From Pseudomonas fluorescens Q2-87 (lineage in GTDB: Bacteria; Pseudomonadota; Gammaproteobacteria; Pseudomonadales; Pseudomonadaceae), in assembly GCF_000281895.1 (NCBI RefSeq), contig NZ_CM001558.1:872556-936555 (forward strand): 64,000 nucleotides of DNA, written 5' to 3'. How positions within the stretch are numbered: position 1 is the stretch's first letter; each line of letters starts with the position of its first letter. Positions 39,426 through 48,891 of this stretch are shown here, piece after piece. Below the pieces are notes generated by a model, which saw nothing but the letters and a program-made list of their open reading frames with translations, was not told where the DNA came from and made no database searches. Made by a program: the position numbers and the translations under genes.

Positions 39426-40061
39426 ATGTTGACCATCGCACTGTCCAAGGGCCGCATCCTTGACGACACCCTGCCGCTTCTGGCTGAAGCGGGCATCGTG
39501 CCGACCGAGAATCCGGACAAGAGCCGCAAGCTGATCATCCCCACGACCCAAGCCGACGTGCGCTTGCTGATCGTGCGTGCCACCGATGTGCCGACCTACG
39601 TGGAACATGGCGCCGCCGACCTGGGCGTTGCCGGCAAGGACGTGCTGATGGAATACGGCGGCCAGGGCCTGTACGAGCCCCTGGACCTGCAGATCGCCCG
39701 CTGCAAGCTGATGACCGCCGGTAAAGTCGGCGCGCCGGAGCCCAAGGGCCGGCTGCGCGTGGCGACCAAGTTCGTCAACATTGCCAAGCGTTACTACGCC
39801 GAGCAGGGTCGTCAGGTCGATATCATCAAGTTGTACGGTTCGATGGAGCTGGCGCCGCTGATCGGCCTGGCGGACAAGATCATCGACGTAGTCGACACCG
39901 GCAATACCTTGCGGGCCAATGGCCTGGAGCCCCAGGATTTCATCGCCAACATCACCTCCCGGCTGATCGTCAACAAAGCCTCGATGAAAATGCAGCACGC
40001 CCGTATCCAGGCGCTGATCGATACCCTGCGCAAGGCAGTGGAATCGCGACACCGCGGCTGA
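39426..40061 (+). CDS. hisG: ATP phosphoribosyltransferase HisG, short form
   Basis: 211-aa first enzyme of histidine synthesis. It is the short (HisG-S) type lacking the C-terminal regulatory domain and therefore needs the partner HisZ, which is not in this window. Core motifs: [14 protein letters not shown] at the N-terminus and [19 protein letters not shown] (PRPP-binding loop) near 150-168. Confidence 0.96.
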   Translation: MLTIALSKGRILDDTLPLLAEAGIVPTENPDKSRKLIIPTTQADVRLLIVRATDVPTYVEHGAADLGVAGKDVLMEYGGQGLYEPLDLQIARCKLMTAGKVGAPEPKGRLRVATKFVNIAKRYYAEQGRQVDIIKLYGSMELAPLIGLADKIIDVVDTGNTLRANGLEPQDFIANITSRLIVNKASMKMQHARIQALIDTLRKAVESRHRG

Positions 40062-40068
40062 TTCACCT

Positions 40069-40087
40069 GCGCGACCTTGAGTCGCGC
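40069..40087 (+). promoter_or_regulatory. Hairpin between hisG and hisD
   Basis: GCGCGAC and GTCGCGC pair perfectly (7 bp) around CTTGA, 8 nt after the hisG stop. No T-tract follows; it is probably a processing or partial termination site. Confidence 0.4.
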
Positions 40088-40184
40088 CCGTCTATCCGCG
40101 TCATAGCCAATTTTCTCAGGTGCCCACGCGAATGGACTGGTAGCTTAGGGCGCCTGAGCATTTGCCATTAATGAGGCCCTCGCT

Positions 40185-41513
40185 ATGACCGCTCCCACCT
40201 CGATTCGCCGACTCAACGCTGCCGACCCGGATTTCGCGCATCATCTGGATCATCTGCTGAGCTGGGAAAGTGTGTCTGACGACTCGGTCAATCAGCGGGT
40301 GTTGGAGATCATCAAGGCTGTGCGCGAGCGTGGCGATGACGCCCTGGTGGAATTCACCCAGAAATTCGATGGCCTGCAAGTGGCATCCATGGCCGACCTG
40401 ATCCTGCCGCGCGAGCGCCTGGAACTGGCCCTGACCCGGATCACCGTGCCCCAGCGCGAAGCCCTGGAAAAAGCCGCTTCCCGGGTGCGCGACTATCACG
40501 AACGGCAGAAACAGGACTCCTGGAGCTACACCGAAGCCGACGGCACGGTGCTGGGCCAGAAGGTTACGCCGCTGGACCGCGCCGGCCTCTACGTGCCCGG
40601 TGGCAAAGCGTCCTATCCGTCCTCGGTATTGATGAACGCGATCCCGGCCAAGGTTGCCGGCGTGACCGAAGTGGTCATGGTCGTCCCGACGCCGCGTGGC
40701 GAGATCAATGAACTGGTGCTGGCCGCCGCGTGCATCGCTGGCGTGGACCGGGTGTTCACCATCGGCGGCGCCCAGGCCGTGGCCGCGCTGGCCTATGGCA
40801 CACAAAGCGTGCCACGGGTCGACAAGGTGGTCGGGCCGGGCAACATCTATGTTGCCACTGCCAAGCGTCACGTGTTTGGCCAGGTTGGCATCGACATGAT
40901 CGCCGGCCCTTCGGAAATCCTCGTGGTATGCGACGGCCTGACCGACCCGGACTGGATCGCCATGGACCTGTTTTCCCAGGCCGAGCACGACGAAGACGCC
41001 CAGGCGATCCTGGTCAGCCCGGACGCAGAGTTCCTCGACAAGGTCGCCGCCAGCATCGACAAGCTGCTGCCGACCATGGACCGCGCCGAGATCATCAACA
41101 CCTCGATCAACGGCCGTGGCGCGCTGATCAAGGTCGATGACATGGCACAGGCCATCGAAGTCGCCAACCGGATCGCGCCGGAACACCTGGAGTTGTCGGT
41201 CGCCGATCCGCAAGCCTGGCTGCCACAGATCCGCCACGCCGGTGCGATCTTCATGGGCCGCCACACCAGCGAAGCCCTGGGCGATTACTGCGCAGGGCCC
41301 AACCACGTATTGCCGACTTCCGGGACCGCGCGCTTCTCGTCGCCGCTGGGGGTGTATGACTTCCAGAAACGTTCGTCGATCATCTTCTGCTCCGAACAAG
41401 GCGCGTCGGAACTGGGCAAGACCGCGTCCGTGCTGGCCCGTGGCGAATCGCTGAGCGCCCACGCCCGCAGCGCTGAATACCGCATTCTTGACGATGAAGG
41501 ACAGGGGAACTGA
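40185..41513 (+). CDS. hisD: Histidinol dehydrogenase HisD
   Basis: 442-aa zinc enzyme oxidising histidinol to histidine in two NAD+-dependent steps. Signature GGTQAV-type motif appears as [14 protein letters not shown], plus [22 protein letters not shown] (with catalytic Glu/His) and [20 protein letters not shown] precedes the ATG. Confidence 0.97.
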   Translation: MTAPTSIRRLNAADPDFAHHLDHLLSWESVSDDSVNQRVLEIIKAVRERGDDALVEFTQKFDGLQVASMADLILPRERLELALTRITVPQREALEKAASRVRDYHERQKQDSWSYTEADGTVLGQKVTPLDRAGLYVPGGKASYPSSVLMNAIPAKVAGVTEVVMVVPTPRGEINELVLAAACIAGVDRVFTIGGAQAVAALAYGTQSVPRVDKVVGPGNIYVATAKRHVFGQVGIDMIAGPSEILVVCDGLTDPDWIAMDLFSQAEHDEDAQAILVSPDAEFLDKVAASIDKLLPTMDRAEIINTSINGRGALIKVDDMAQAIEVANRIAPEHLELSVADPQAWLPQIRHAGAIFMGRHTSEALGDYCAGPNHVLPTSGTARFSSPLGVYDFQKRSSIIFCSEQGASELGKTASVLARGESLSAHARSAEYRILDDEGQGN

Positions 41514-41514
41514 T

Positions 41515-42567
41515 ATGAGTAAATTCTGGAGCCCGTTCGTCAAGAACCTGGTGCCCTACGTGCCGGGCGAACAGCCGAAGCTGAGCCGCCTGGTCAAGCT
41601 CAACACCAACGAGAACCCTTACGGGCCATCGCCCAAGGCGCTCGCGGCGATGCAGGCCGAGCTGAACGACAACCTGCGCCTGTACCCGGACCCCAACAGC
41701 GACCTGCTGAAAAACGCAGTGGCCGGTTATTACGGCGTGCAGAGCAACCAGGTATTCCTGGGCAATGGTTCGGATGAAGTGTTGGCGCACATTTTCCATG
41801 GCCTGCTGCAACACGATAAGCCGCTGCTGTTCCCGGACATCAGCTACAGCTTCTATCCGGTGTATTGCGGGTTGTACGGCATCCCATTCGATGCGGTGCC
41901 GCTGGATGAGCAATTCCGCATCGATCCGGCGGACTATGCCAAGCCGAACGGCGGGATCATCTTCCCCAACCCGAACGCGCCAACCGGTTGCCTGCTGGCG
42001 CTGGAGGCCGTGGAGCAGATGCTCAAGGCCAGCCCGGATTCGGTGGTGGTGGTCGACGAGGCCTATATCGATTTTGGCGGCGAGACGGCCATCACCCTGG
42101 TGGATCGTTACCCGAACCTGCTGGTGACCCAGACCTTGTCCAAGTCCCGCTCGCTGGCAGGGCTGCGAGTGGGCCTGGCGGTCGGCCATCCGGACCTGAT
42201 CGAAGCGCTGGAGCGAATCAAGAACAGCTTCAACTCCTATCCGCTGGATCGCCTGGCAAACGTCGGCGGCGCGGCGGCGTTCGATGATCGTGAGCATTTC
42301 GACAAGACCTGCCGGCTGGTCATCGAGCACCGAGAATGGGTCGTGGCGCAGCTACAGGCTAAGGGCTTTGAAGTGCTGCCTTCAGCGGCCAATTTCATCT
42401 TCGCCCGTCACCCCCGGCACGATGCGGCAGCCTTGGCGGCGAAACTGCGGGAGCAGGGCGTGATCGTGCGTCACTTCAAGCAGGAACGAATCGCGCAATT
42501 CCTGCGGATCAGCATCGGCACGCCAGAGCAGAATCAGGCGCTGATCGAAGCCCTGGGCGAGCTCTAA
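41515..42567 (+). CDS. hisC: Histidinol-phosphate aminotransferase HisC
   Basis: 350-aa class II-type PLP aminotransferase. It begins [20 protein letters not shown] and has [12 protein letters not shown], the PLP Asp in [10 protein letters not shown], and the PLP Lys in [14 protein letters not shown] (near 210-223). It starts 1 nt after the hisD stop (TGATATG), with AGGGGAAC as ribosome site. Ends at a REP doublet. Confidence 0.95.
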   Translation: MSKFWSPFVKNLVPYVPGEQPKLSRLVKLNTNENPYGPSPKALAAMQAELNDNLRLYPDPNSDLLKNAVAGYYGVQSNQVFLGNGSDEVLAHIFHGLLQHDKPLLFPDISYSFYPVYCGLYGIPFDAVPLDEQFRIDPADYAKPNGGIIFPNPNAPTGCLLALEAVEQMLKASPDSVVVVDEAYIDFGGETAITLVDRYPNLLVTQTLSKSRSLAGLRVGLAVGHPDLIEALERIKNSFNSYPLDRLANVGGAAAFDDREHFDKTCRLVIEHREWVVAQLQAKGFEVLPSAANFIFARHPRHDAAALAAKLREQGVIVRHFKQERIAQFLRISIGTPEQNQALIEALGEL

Positions 42568-42583
42568 AGCCTGGCGCTGAAGC

Positions 42584-42672
42584 TGTGGGAGCGGGCTTGC
42601 CCGCGAATGCGTAGTGTCAGTCGATATCTCTTCGCTTGATCCACTGCATTCGCGAGCAAGCCCGCTCCCACA
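42584..42672. repeat. REP doublet, GGGAGCGGGCTTGC family
   Basis: Inverted pair between convergent hisC and algW. The left unit carries GCTTGCCCGCGAA (T to C in the usual GCTCGCGAA), while the right unit is standard, so this pair has one unpaired core position. Confidence 0.9.
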
Positions 42673-42693
42673 GGTTTAGAGGCGTCTTTGGCT

Positions 42694-43854
42694 CTACTCT
42701 TCTTCCTTGGCCGCAACCGGCGCCGGCGGTGGACGCAGGCCGATTTCAGCGGTGAGCTTGAGTTCCTTGCCGTTGCGCATGACCTGGATCGTGACCTTGT
42801 CGGTGGGCTTGATCCGCGCCACCTGGTTCATCGAACGGCGCCCATCGCCGGCGGGTTCGCCGTCGATGCTCAAGATCACGTCGCCCAGTTGCAAACCGGC
42901 CTTCTGCGCCGGGCCGTCGCGGAAAATCCCCGCGACCACGATTCCCGGGCGCCCGGACAGGCCGAAGGACTCCGCCAGCTCCTGGGTCAGCGGCTGGACT
43001 TCGATGCCCAGCCAGCCGCGAATCACCTGGCCGTGTTCGATGATGGACTTCATCACTTCCATCGCCAGCTTCACCGGAATGGCAAAACCGATGCCCTGGC
43101 TGCCGCCGGACTTGGAGAAGATCGCCGTGTTGATCCCGGTGAGGTTGCCATTGGCATCCACCAGCGCGCCGCCAGAGTTGCCGGGGTTGATGGCGGCATC
43201 GGTCTGGATGAAGTCTTCGTAGTTGTTCAGGCCCAACTGGTTGCGCCCGGTGGCGCTGATGATGCCCATGGTCACGGTCTGGCCGACACCGAACGGGTTA
43301 CCGATGGCCAAGGCAACATCGCCGATGCGGATGCTGTCGGAGCGGCCGATGGTGATGGCTGGCAGGTTCTTCAAATCGATCTTGAGTACCGCGAGGTCGG
43401 TTTCCGGGTCACTTCCGATCACGCGGGCCAGGGTTTCGCGGCCATCCTTGAGGGCAACCACGATCTGGTCGGCACCGGCGGTGACGTGGTTGTTGGTCAG
43501 GATATAACCTTCCGGGCTCATGATCACGCCCGAACCCAGGCTCGATTCCATGCGCTTCTGCTTGGGCGAGTTGTCACCGAAGAAGCGGCGGAACTGCGGA
43601 TCTTCGAACAGCGGATGGCTGGGCTTGTTGATGACCTTGGTGGTGTACAGGTTCACCACGGCCGGGGCGGCGGTCGTCACCGCGTCGGCATAGGACACGG
43701 GACCCTGCTGCACGGCCTTGGTTTGCGGGGCCTGTTGCAGATTGACGTCGAGGCTCGGCAAGCCCACCCATTCGGGGTAGCGCTGGATAATCAGTAGAGC
43801 GACAAGCACGCCAGCCAACAGCGGCCAGCCGGAAAAACGCAGCGCCTTGAGCAT
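42694..43854 (-). CDS. algW: Periplasmic serine protease AlgW (DegS type)
   Basis: 386-aa membrane-anchored HtrA protease (N-terminal helix about 10-24) with one PDZ domain (about 270-365). Catalytic triad His123 (TNNHVTAG), Asp153 (SDPETDLAVL) and Ser227 (NPGNSGGALV). In Pseudomonas AlgW cleaves the anti-sigma factor MucA when mis-assembled outer-membrane proteins or lipids bind the PDZ domain, releasing AlgU and inducing alginate and envelope-stress genes. Confidence 0.96.
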   Translation of the reverse strand: MLKALRFSGWPLLAGVLVALLIIQRYPEWVGLPSLDVNLQQAPQTKAVQQGPVSYADAVTTAAPAVVNLYTTKVINKPSHPLFEDPQFRRFFGDNSPKQKRMESSLGSGVIMSPEGYILTNNHVTAGADQIVVALKDGRETLARVIGSDPETDLAVLKIDLKNLPAITIGRSDSIRIGDVALAIGNPFGVGQTVTMGIISATGRNQLGLNNYEDFIQTDAAINPGNSGGALVDANGNLTGINTAIFSKSGGSQGIGFAIPVKLAMEVMKSIIEHGQVIRGWLGIEVQPLTQELAESFGLSGRPGIVVAGIFRDGPAQKAGLQLGDVILSIDGEPAGDGRRSMNQVARIKPTDKVTIQVMRNGKELKLTAEIGLRPPPAPVAAKEEE

Positions 43855-43958
43855 TAAGCACGTCCTACAAAGGTTGCAGGCGGTATGAGACCGCCCATAA
43901 TGACGCGCATTATACGAGGCCGCACGCGCCTCTGAACGGGATATTTAGGAGTCTTTTC

Positions 43959-44717
43959 ATGGCCGTCGCCCTGAGCACCCTGGTCGAAGAAGCGGATCGT
44001 TACCTGGCAAGCGGCCGGATCGCAGATTATTGCCCCAACGGCCTGCAGGTCGAAGGCGCGCCACAGGTGACGCGCATTGTCAGTGGTGTCACCGCCAGCC
44101 AGGCGTTGCTCGATGCCGCGGTCGCGGCCGAGGCCGACCTGGTGCTGGTGCACCATGGTTATTTCTGGAAGGGCGAGAACCCTTGTGTCACCGGGATGAA
44201 ACAGCGTCGGCTGAAAACCTTGCTCAAGCACGACATCAGCCTGCTGGCCTATCATCTGCCGCTGGATTTGCACCCTGAGGTGGGTAACAACGTGCAATTG
44301 GCCCGTCAGTTGGACATCACCGTCGAGGGCCCGCTGGATCCGGAAAATCCCAAGGTCGTCGGCCTGGTCGGCTCCCTGTCGGAACCGATGACTCCTCGGG
44401 ATTTCGCCCGCAAGGTCCAGGAGGCGATGGGGCGCGAGCCGCTGCTGATCGAAGGTGAACAGATGATCCGTCGGGTCGGCTGGTGCACGGGCGGCGGCCA
44501 GGGTTATATCGACCAGGCGGTGTTGGCCGGCGTTGATCTCTACCTCAGCGGCGAAGCCTCGGAGCAGACGTTCCACAGCGCCCGGGAAAACGGCATCAGC
44601 TTCATCGCCGCCGGGCACCATGCGACTGAACGCTACGGCGTGCAGGCGCTGGGTGATTACCTGGCGCGACGGTTTGCCTTGGAACATATCTTTATCGATT
44701 GTCCGAATCCCATTTAG
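43959..44717 (+). CDS. Nif3-like dinuclear metal center protein (YbgI family)
   Basis: 252-aa protein expected to form a hexameric toroid with a two-metal site. Metal ligands are visible in LVLVHHGYFWKGE (two His), ISLLAYHLPLDLHPEVGNN and the C-terminal FIAAGHHATERYGVQALG. E. coli YbgI is linked to GTP cyclohydrolase-type annotation but the activity is unproven. Divergent from algW over 104 bp. Confidence 0.92.
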   Translation: MAVALSTLVEEADRYLASGRIADYCPNGLQVEGAPQVTRIVSGVTASQALLDAAVAAEADLVLVHHGYFWKGENPCVTGMKQRRLKTLLKHDISLLAYHLPLDLHPEVGNNVQLARQLDITVEGPLDPENPKVVGLVGSLSEPMTPRDFARKVQEAMGREPLLIEGEQMIRRVGWCTGGGQGYIDQAVLAGVDLYLSGEASEQTFHSARENGISFIAAGHHATERYGVQALGDYLARRFALEHIFIDCPNPI

Positions 44718-44730
44718 ACACTGTGAACCC

Positions 44731-44819
44731 TGTGGGAGTGGGCTTGCTCGCGAATGCAATGGCTCAGTCAACATTTATGCAACTGAACTACCGCATTCGC
44801 GAGCAAGCCCGCTCCCACA
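44731..44819. repeat. REP doublet, GGGAGCGGGCTTGCTC family
   Basis: Inverted pair between the Nif3-like gene and cysD; the left unit has GGGAGTGGGCTTGC, a one-base variant. The remaining 160 bp to cysD should hold the cysDNC promoter, but no clear -35/-10 pair was seen. Confidence 0.9.
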
Positions 44820-44980
44820 ATAAGCATGCTCACAAAGATGGATATGGGCCCGAACCACCGGGCATATCCATATGCTGTTTCGATCTAGTTGGCGCCCTGA
44901 ATAGAAGAGGTCGCTGTGCTAGGATTCCCCGCTCGAACACGGCCCGCTGGCCGTTCATAAGAAAGTTTTCGTGAGTAGCC

Positions 44981-45898
44981 ATGGTCGACAAACTGACGCA
45001 TCTGAAACAGCTGGAGGCGGAAAGCATCCACATCATCCGCGAGGTGGCCGCCGAGTTCGATAACCCGGTGATGCTGTACTCCATCGGTAAAGACTCCGCC
45101 GTGATGCTGCACCTGGCACGCAAGGCGTTCTTCCCGGGCAAGCTGCCGTTTCCGGTGATGCACGTCGACACCCGCTGGAAGTTCCAGGAAATGTACAAGT
45201 TCCGCGACCGCATGGTCGAGGAGCTGGGCCTGGACCTGATCACCCATGTGAACCCGGACGGCGTGGCGCAGGGCATCAACCCTTTCACCCACGGCAGTGC
45301 CAAGCACACCGATATCATGAAGACCGAAGGCCTCAAGCAGGCCTTGGATAAATATGGTTTCGACGCCGCGTTCGGCGGTGCCCGCCGCGATGAAGAGAAA
45401 TCCCGCGCCAAGGAGCGCGTGTACTCGTTCCGCGACAGCAAGCACCGCTGGGACCCGAAAAACCAGCGCCCTGAGCTGTGGAATGTCTACAACGGCAAGG
45501 TCAACAAGGGCGAGTCGATCCGTGTGTTCCCGTTGTCGAACTGGACCGAGCTGGATATCTGGCAGTACATCTACCTCGAAGGCATCCCGATCGTGCCGCT
45601 GTATTTTGCTGCTGAACGCGAAGTGATCGAGAAGAATGGCACGCTGATCATGATCGACGACGAGCGCATCCTCGAGCACCTGTCGGACGAAGACAAAGCC
45701 CGTATCGTCAAGAAGAAAGTGCGTTTCCGTACCCTTGGCTGCTACCCGTTGACGGGCGCGGTGGAGTCCGAGGCCGAAAGCCTGACGGACATCATCCAGG
45801 AAATGCTCCTGACGCGAACTTCCGAGCGCCAGGGCCGGGTCATCGATCACGATGGCGCAGGCTCGATGGAAGATAAAAAACGTCAAGGTTATTTCTAA
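44981..45898 (+). CDS. cysD: Sulfate adenylyltransferase subunit 2 CysD
   Basis: 305-aa PAPS-reductase-fold subunit that makes APS from ATP and sulfate together with CysN. P-loop-like motif [14 protein letters not shown] (near 30-43) and the family segment [16 protein letters not shown]. First gene of the sulfate assimilation operon; cysNC follows after 9 nt. Confidence 0.97.
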   Translation: MVDKLTHLKQLEAESIHIIREVAAEFDNPVMLYSIGKDSAVMLHLARKAFFPGKLPFPVMHVDTRWKFQEMYKFRDRMVEELGLDLITHVNPDGVAQGINPFTHGSAKHTDIMKTEGLKQALDKYGFDAAFGGARRDEEKSRAKERVYSFRDSKHRWDPKNQRPELWNVYNGKVNKGESIRVFPLSNWTELDIWQYIYLEGIPIVPLYFAAEREVIEKNGTLIMIDDERILEHLSDEDKARIVKKKVRFRTLGCYPLTGAVESEAESLTDIIQEMLLTRTSERQGRVIDHDGAGSMEDKKRQGYF

Positions 45899-45907
45899 GG
45901 GGTTGTC

Positions 45908-47806
45908 ATGTCGCATCAGTCTGATTTGATCAGCGAGGACATCCTCGCCTACCTGGGCCAGCACGAGCGTAAAGAGCTGCTGCGTTTCCTGACCTGCGGT
46001 AACGTCGACGACGGCAAGAGCACCCTGATCGGGCGCTTGCTGCACGACTCCAAAATGATCTACGAAGATCACCTGGAAGCCATCACCCGCGATTCGAAGA
46101 AAGTCGGCACCACCGGTGACGACATCGACCTGGCGTTGCTGGTCGACGGCCTGCAGGCCGAGCGCGAACAAGGCATCACCATCGATGTCGCGTACCGCTA
46201 TTTCTCCACCGCCAAACGCAAGTTCATCATCGCCGACACGCCCGGCCATGAGCAGTACACCCGCAACATGGCCACCGGTGCCTCCACCTGTGACCTGGCG
46301 ATCATCCTGGTGGACGCCCGCTACGGTGTGCAGACCCAGACCCGTCGCCACAGCTTCATCGCCTCGTTGCTGGGCATCAAGCACATCGTCGTCGCCATCA
46401 ACAAGATGGATTTGAAAGGCTTCGACCAGGGCGTGTTCGAGTCGATCAAGGCCGACTACCTGAAGTTCGCCGAAGGCTTGAAGATGCAGCCCACCAGCAT
46501 GCACTTCGTGCCGATGTCTGCCCTCAAGGGCGACAACGTGGTGAACAAGTCCGAGCGCTCGCCGTGGTATACCGGCCAGTCGCTGATGGAAATCCTTGAG
46601 ACGGTGGAAGTGGCGGGCGACCGTAACTTCACCGACCTGCGTTTCCCGGTGCAGTACGTCAACCGTCCGAACCTGAACTTCCGCGGTTTCGCCGGCACTC
46701 TCGCCAGCGGCATCGTGCACAAGGGCGACGAAGTGGTGGTATTGCCGTCGGGCAAGAGCAGCCGCGTCAAATCCATCGTCACCTTCGAAGGCGAGCTGGA
46801 ACACGCCGGCCCAGGCCAGGCGGTGACGCTGACCATGGAAGACGAGATCGACATCTCCCGGGGCGACCTGCTGGTGCATGCCGACAACGTGCCGCCGGTC
46901 ACCGACAGCTTCGAAGCGATGCTGGTGTGGATGGCTGAAGAGCCGATGCTGCCGGGCAAGAAGTACGACATCAAGCGCGCCACCAGCTACGTGCCGGGTT
47001 CGATTGCCAGCATCGTCAACAAGGTCGACGTGAACACCTTGGAAGAAGGGCCGGCCAGCGCGTTGCAGCTCAATGAAATCGGCAAGGTGAAGATCGCGCT
47101 CGATGCGCCAATCGCCCTGGACGGTTACGAGAGCAACCGCACCACCGGCGCGTTCATCATCATCGACCGTTTGACCAACGGTACGGTCGGCGCCGGCATG
47201 ATCGTCGCCCAGCCTTTGGCCCATGGCAGCAGCACGCACCACGGCAAACTGGCCCATGTATCGGTGGAAGAACGCGCCCAGCGCTTCGGCCAGCAACCGG
47301 CCACGGTCCTGTTCAGTGGCCTGTCGGGCGCTGGCAAAAGCACCCTGGCCTATGCGGTTGAACGCAAGTTGTTCGATTCGGGCCGTGCGGTATTTGTGCT
47401 CGATGGCCAGAACCTGCGCCATGACCTGAACAAGGGCCTGCCTCAGGACCGCGCCGGGCGTACCGAGAACTGGCGCCGTGCGGCTCATGTCGCCCGCCAG
47501 TTCAACGAAGCCGGCCTGCTGACCCTCGCCGCGTTTGTCGCCCCGGATGCCGAAGGGCGCGAACAGGCCAAGGCGCTGATCGGCAAGGAACGCTTGCTGA
47601 CGGTCTACGTCCAGGCCTCGCCGACGGTATGCGCCCAGCGTGATCCGCAAGGCTTGTATGCCGCTGCCGGCGACAACATCCCGGGCGAGTCCTTCCCGTA
47701 CGATGTGCCGCTGGATGCCGACCTGGTGATCGACACCCAGTCGCTGACGTTGGAGGAGAGCGTCAAGCAGGTGCTGGATCTGCTGCGCAAGCGTGGGGCG
47801 ATCTAA
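45908..47806 (+). CDS. cysNC: Bifunctional sulfate adenylyltransferase subunit 1 / adenylylsulfate kinase CysNC
   Basis: 632-aa fusion. Residues 1 to about 455 form the CysN GTPase that energises CysD: G1 [16 protein letters not shown]3 [12 protein letters not shown]4 NKMD. Residues from about 460 form the APS kinase CysC: Walker [10 protein letters not shown] near 471-479 and [16 protein letters not shown]. The fusion channels APS to PAPS and is typical of Pseudomonas. Ends at a strong terminator. Confidence 0.97.
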   Translation: MSHQSDLISEDILAYLGQHERKELLRFLTCGNVDDGKSTLIGRLLHDSKMIYEDHLEAITRDSKKVGTTGDDIDLALLVDGLQAEREQGITIDVAYRYFSTAKRKFIIADTPGHEQYTRNMATGASTCDLAIILVDARYGVQTQTRRHSFIASLLGIKHIVVAINKMDLKGFDQGVFESIKADYLKFAEGLKMQPTSMHFVPMSALKGDNVVNKSERSPWYTGQSLMEILETVEVAGDRNFTDLRFPVQYVNRPNLNFRGFAGTLASGIVHKGDEVVVLPSGKSSRVKSIVTFEGELEHAGPGQAVTLTMEDEIDISRGDLLVHADNVPPVTDSFEAMLVWMAEEPMLPGKKYDIKRATSYVPGSIASIVNKVDVNTLEEGPASALQLNEIGKVKIALDAPIALDGYESNRTTGAFIIIDRLTNGTVGAGMIVAQPLAHGSSTHHGKLAHVSVEERAQRFGQQPATVLFSGLSGAGKSTLAYAVERKLFDSGRAVFVLDGQNLRHDLNKGLPQDRAGRTENWRRAAHVARQFNEAGLLTLAAFVAPDAEGREQAKALIGKERLLTVYVQASPTVCAQRDPQGLYAAAGDNIPGESFPYDVPLDADLVIDTQSLTLEESVKQVLDLLRKRGAI

Positions 47807-47826
47807 GCAAGGCCGCTGTAAATAAA

Positions 47827-47861
47827 AAGCCCGCAGGTGAGTGATCATCGGCGGGCTTTTT
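47827..47861 (+). terminator. Intrinsic terminator of cysDNC
   Basis: AAGCCCGC (47827-47834) and GCGGGCTT (47851-47858) form the stem, followed by a run of Ts. Confidence 0.85.
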
Positions 47862-47887
47862 CATTTCCAGAGAGCCACTCGGTCTAC

Positions 47888-47977
47888 TGTGGGAGCGGGC
47901 TTGCTCGCGAAGACGGTGGAGCATCCAACGTCTTTACGAGCTGATACACCGCTTTCGCGAGCAAGCCCGCTCCCACA
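47888..47977. repeat. REP doublet, GGGAGCGGGCTTGCTC family
   Basis: Inverted pair between the cysDNC terminator and the convergent acyltransferase gene. Confidence 0.9.
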
Positions 47978-47982
47978 GGGGA

Positions 47983-48891
47983 TTAACGGTGGTCTGGGTA
48001 TTCGCGGTGCATCTGCTCAAGCAACGCATCCTTGTCCTGCCACAACTGGTTGATCCAGCCCTGGAACTCCAGGCGATACGTGCCGTCCTGGTCGTAGTTT
48101 CTGCCGACGAATTGCGGCGGGATCTTCAGTTCCTGGAAATGCACCACCACCTCTCCCACGTTGCCGCAGAGCAGGTCCCAGTATCCCGGACGACCGCCCG
48201 GATAATGCATCGTCACGTTGATGATCGATTCCAGTTGCTCGCCCATGGCATCGAGCACGAACGCTATGCCGCCGGCCTTGGGCTTGAGCAGGTAGCGAAA
48301 CGGTGATTGCTGCTGGGCATGCTTGGCTTCAGTGAAACGCGTGCCTTCGACAAAGTTGAAAATACCGACTGGGTTGTTGCGAAACTTCGCACAGGTCTTG
48401 CGGGTGGTTTCGAGATCCTTGCCTTTCTTTTCCGGGTGCTTTTCCAAGTAGGCCTTGGAGTAGCGCTTCATGAATGGAAACCCCAGCGCCCACCAGGCCA
48501 GGCCGATGATTGGCACCCAGATCAGTTCCTGCTTGAGAAAGAACTTCAACGGGCGGATGCGCCGGTTCAGCACGTACTGCAACACCATGATGTCGACCCA
48601 GCTCTGGTGGTTGCTGGTGATCAGGTAGGAATGCTGATAGTCCAGGCCCTCCAGGCCGCTGAGGTGCCAGCGGGTGCGGCGCAGCAGGTTCATCCAGCCC
48701 TTGTTATTGCTGATCCAGGCTTCGTGGATGTGGCTCATCAGCCAGTCGGTGAGGCGCTGGGCGGCAGGGAAGGGCAGCAATAGCTTGAAGATCGCCACGA
48801 TGAACAGCGGCGTGCAGCAGGCGATGGTGTTCAGCGCCAAGAGCAGCGAGGCAATGACGCCGCGCAGGGGAGCAGGCAGGAAATCGAGCAT
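47983..48891 (-). CDS. PlsC-type acyltransferase (YihG-like)
   Basis: 302-aa lysophospholipid-type acyltransferase. N-terminal membrane helix about 12-40; catalytic HX4D motif in SNHQSWVD (near 93-100); glycerol-phosphate binding motif FNFVEGTRFTEAK. The branch (YihG-like) alters fatty-acid composition of phosphatidic acid and has been tied to cell morphology or motility in enterics. Its exact acyl donor here is not predictable. Starts immediately after the pta stop, so it is co-transcribed with pta. Confidence 0.88.
   Translation of the reverse strand: MLDFLPAPLRGVIASLLLALNTIACCTPLFIVAIFKLLLPFPAAQRLTDWLMSHIHEAWISNNKGWMNLLRRTRWHLSGLEGLDYQHSYLITSNHQSWVDIMVLQYVLNRRIRPLKFFLKQELIWVPIIGLAWWALGFPFMKRYSKAYLEKHPEKKGKDLETTRKTCAKFRNNPVGIFNFVEGTRFTEAKHAQQQSPFRYLLKPKAGGIAFVLDAMGEQLESIINVTMHYPGGRPGYWDLLCGNVGEVVVHFQELKIPPQFVGRNYDQDGTYRLEFQGWINQLWQDKDALLEQMHREYPDHR

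Noticed and set aside
39343..39426. Histidine operon attenuator with leader peptide
   Set aside because: No short frame with a run of His codons, and no terminator T-tract after the stem.
44885..47848. Very long open frame (987 codons) on the minus strand
   Set aside because: It is exactly antisense to cysD and cysNC; the Ala/Gly/His/Gln/Val-rich translation is the usual by-product of GC-rich third positions and matches no family.
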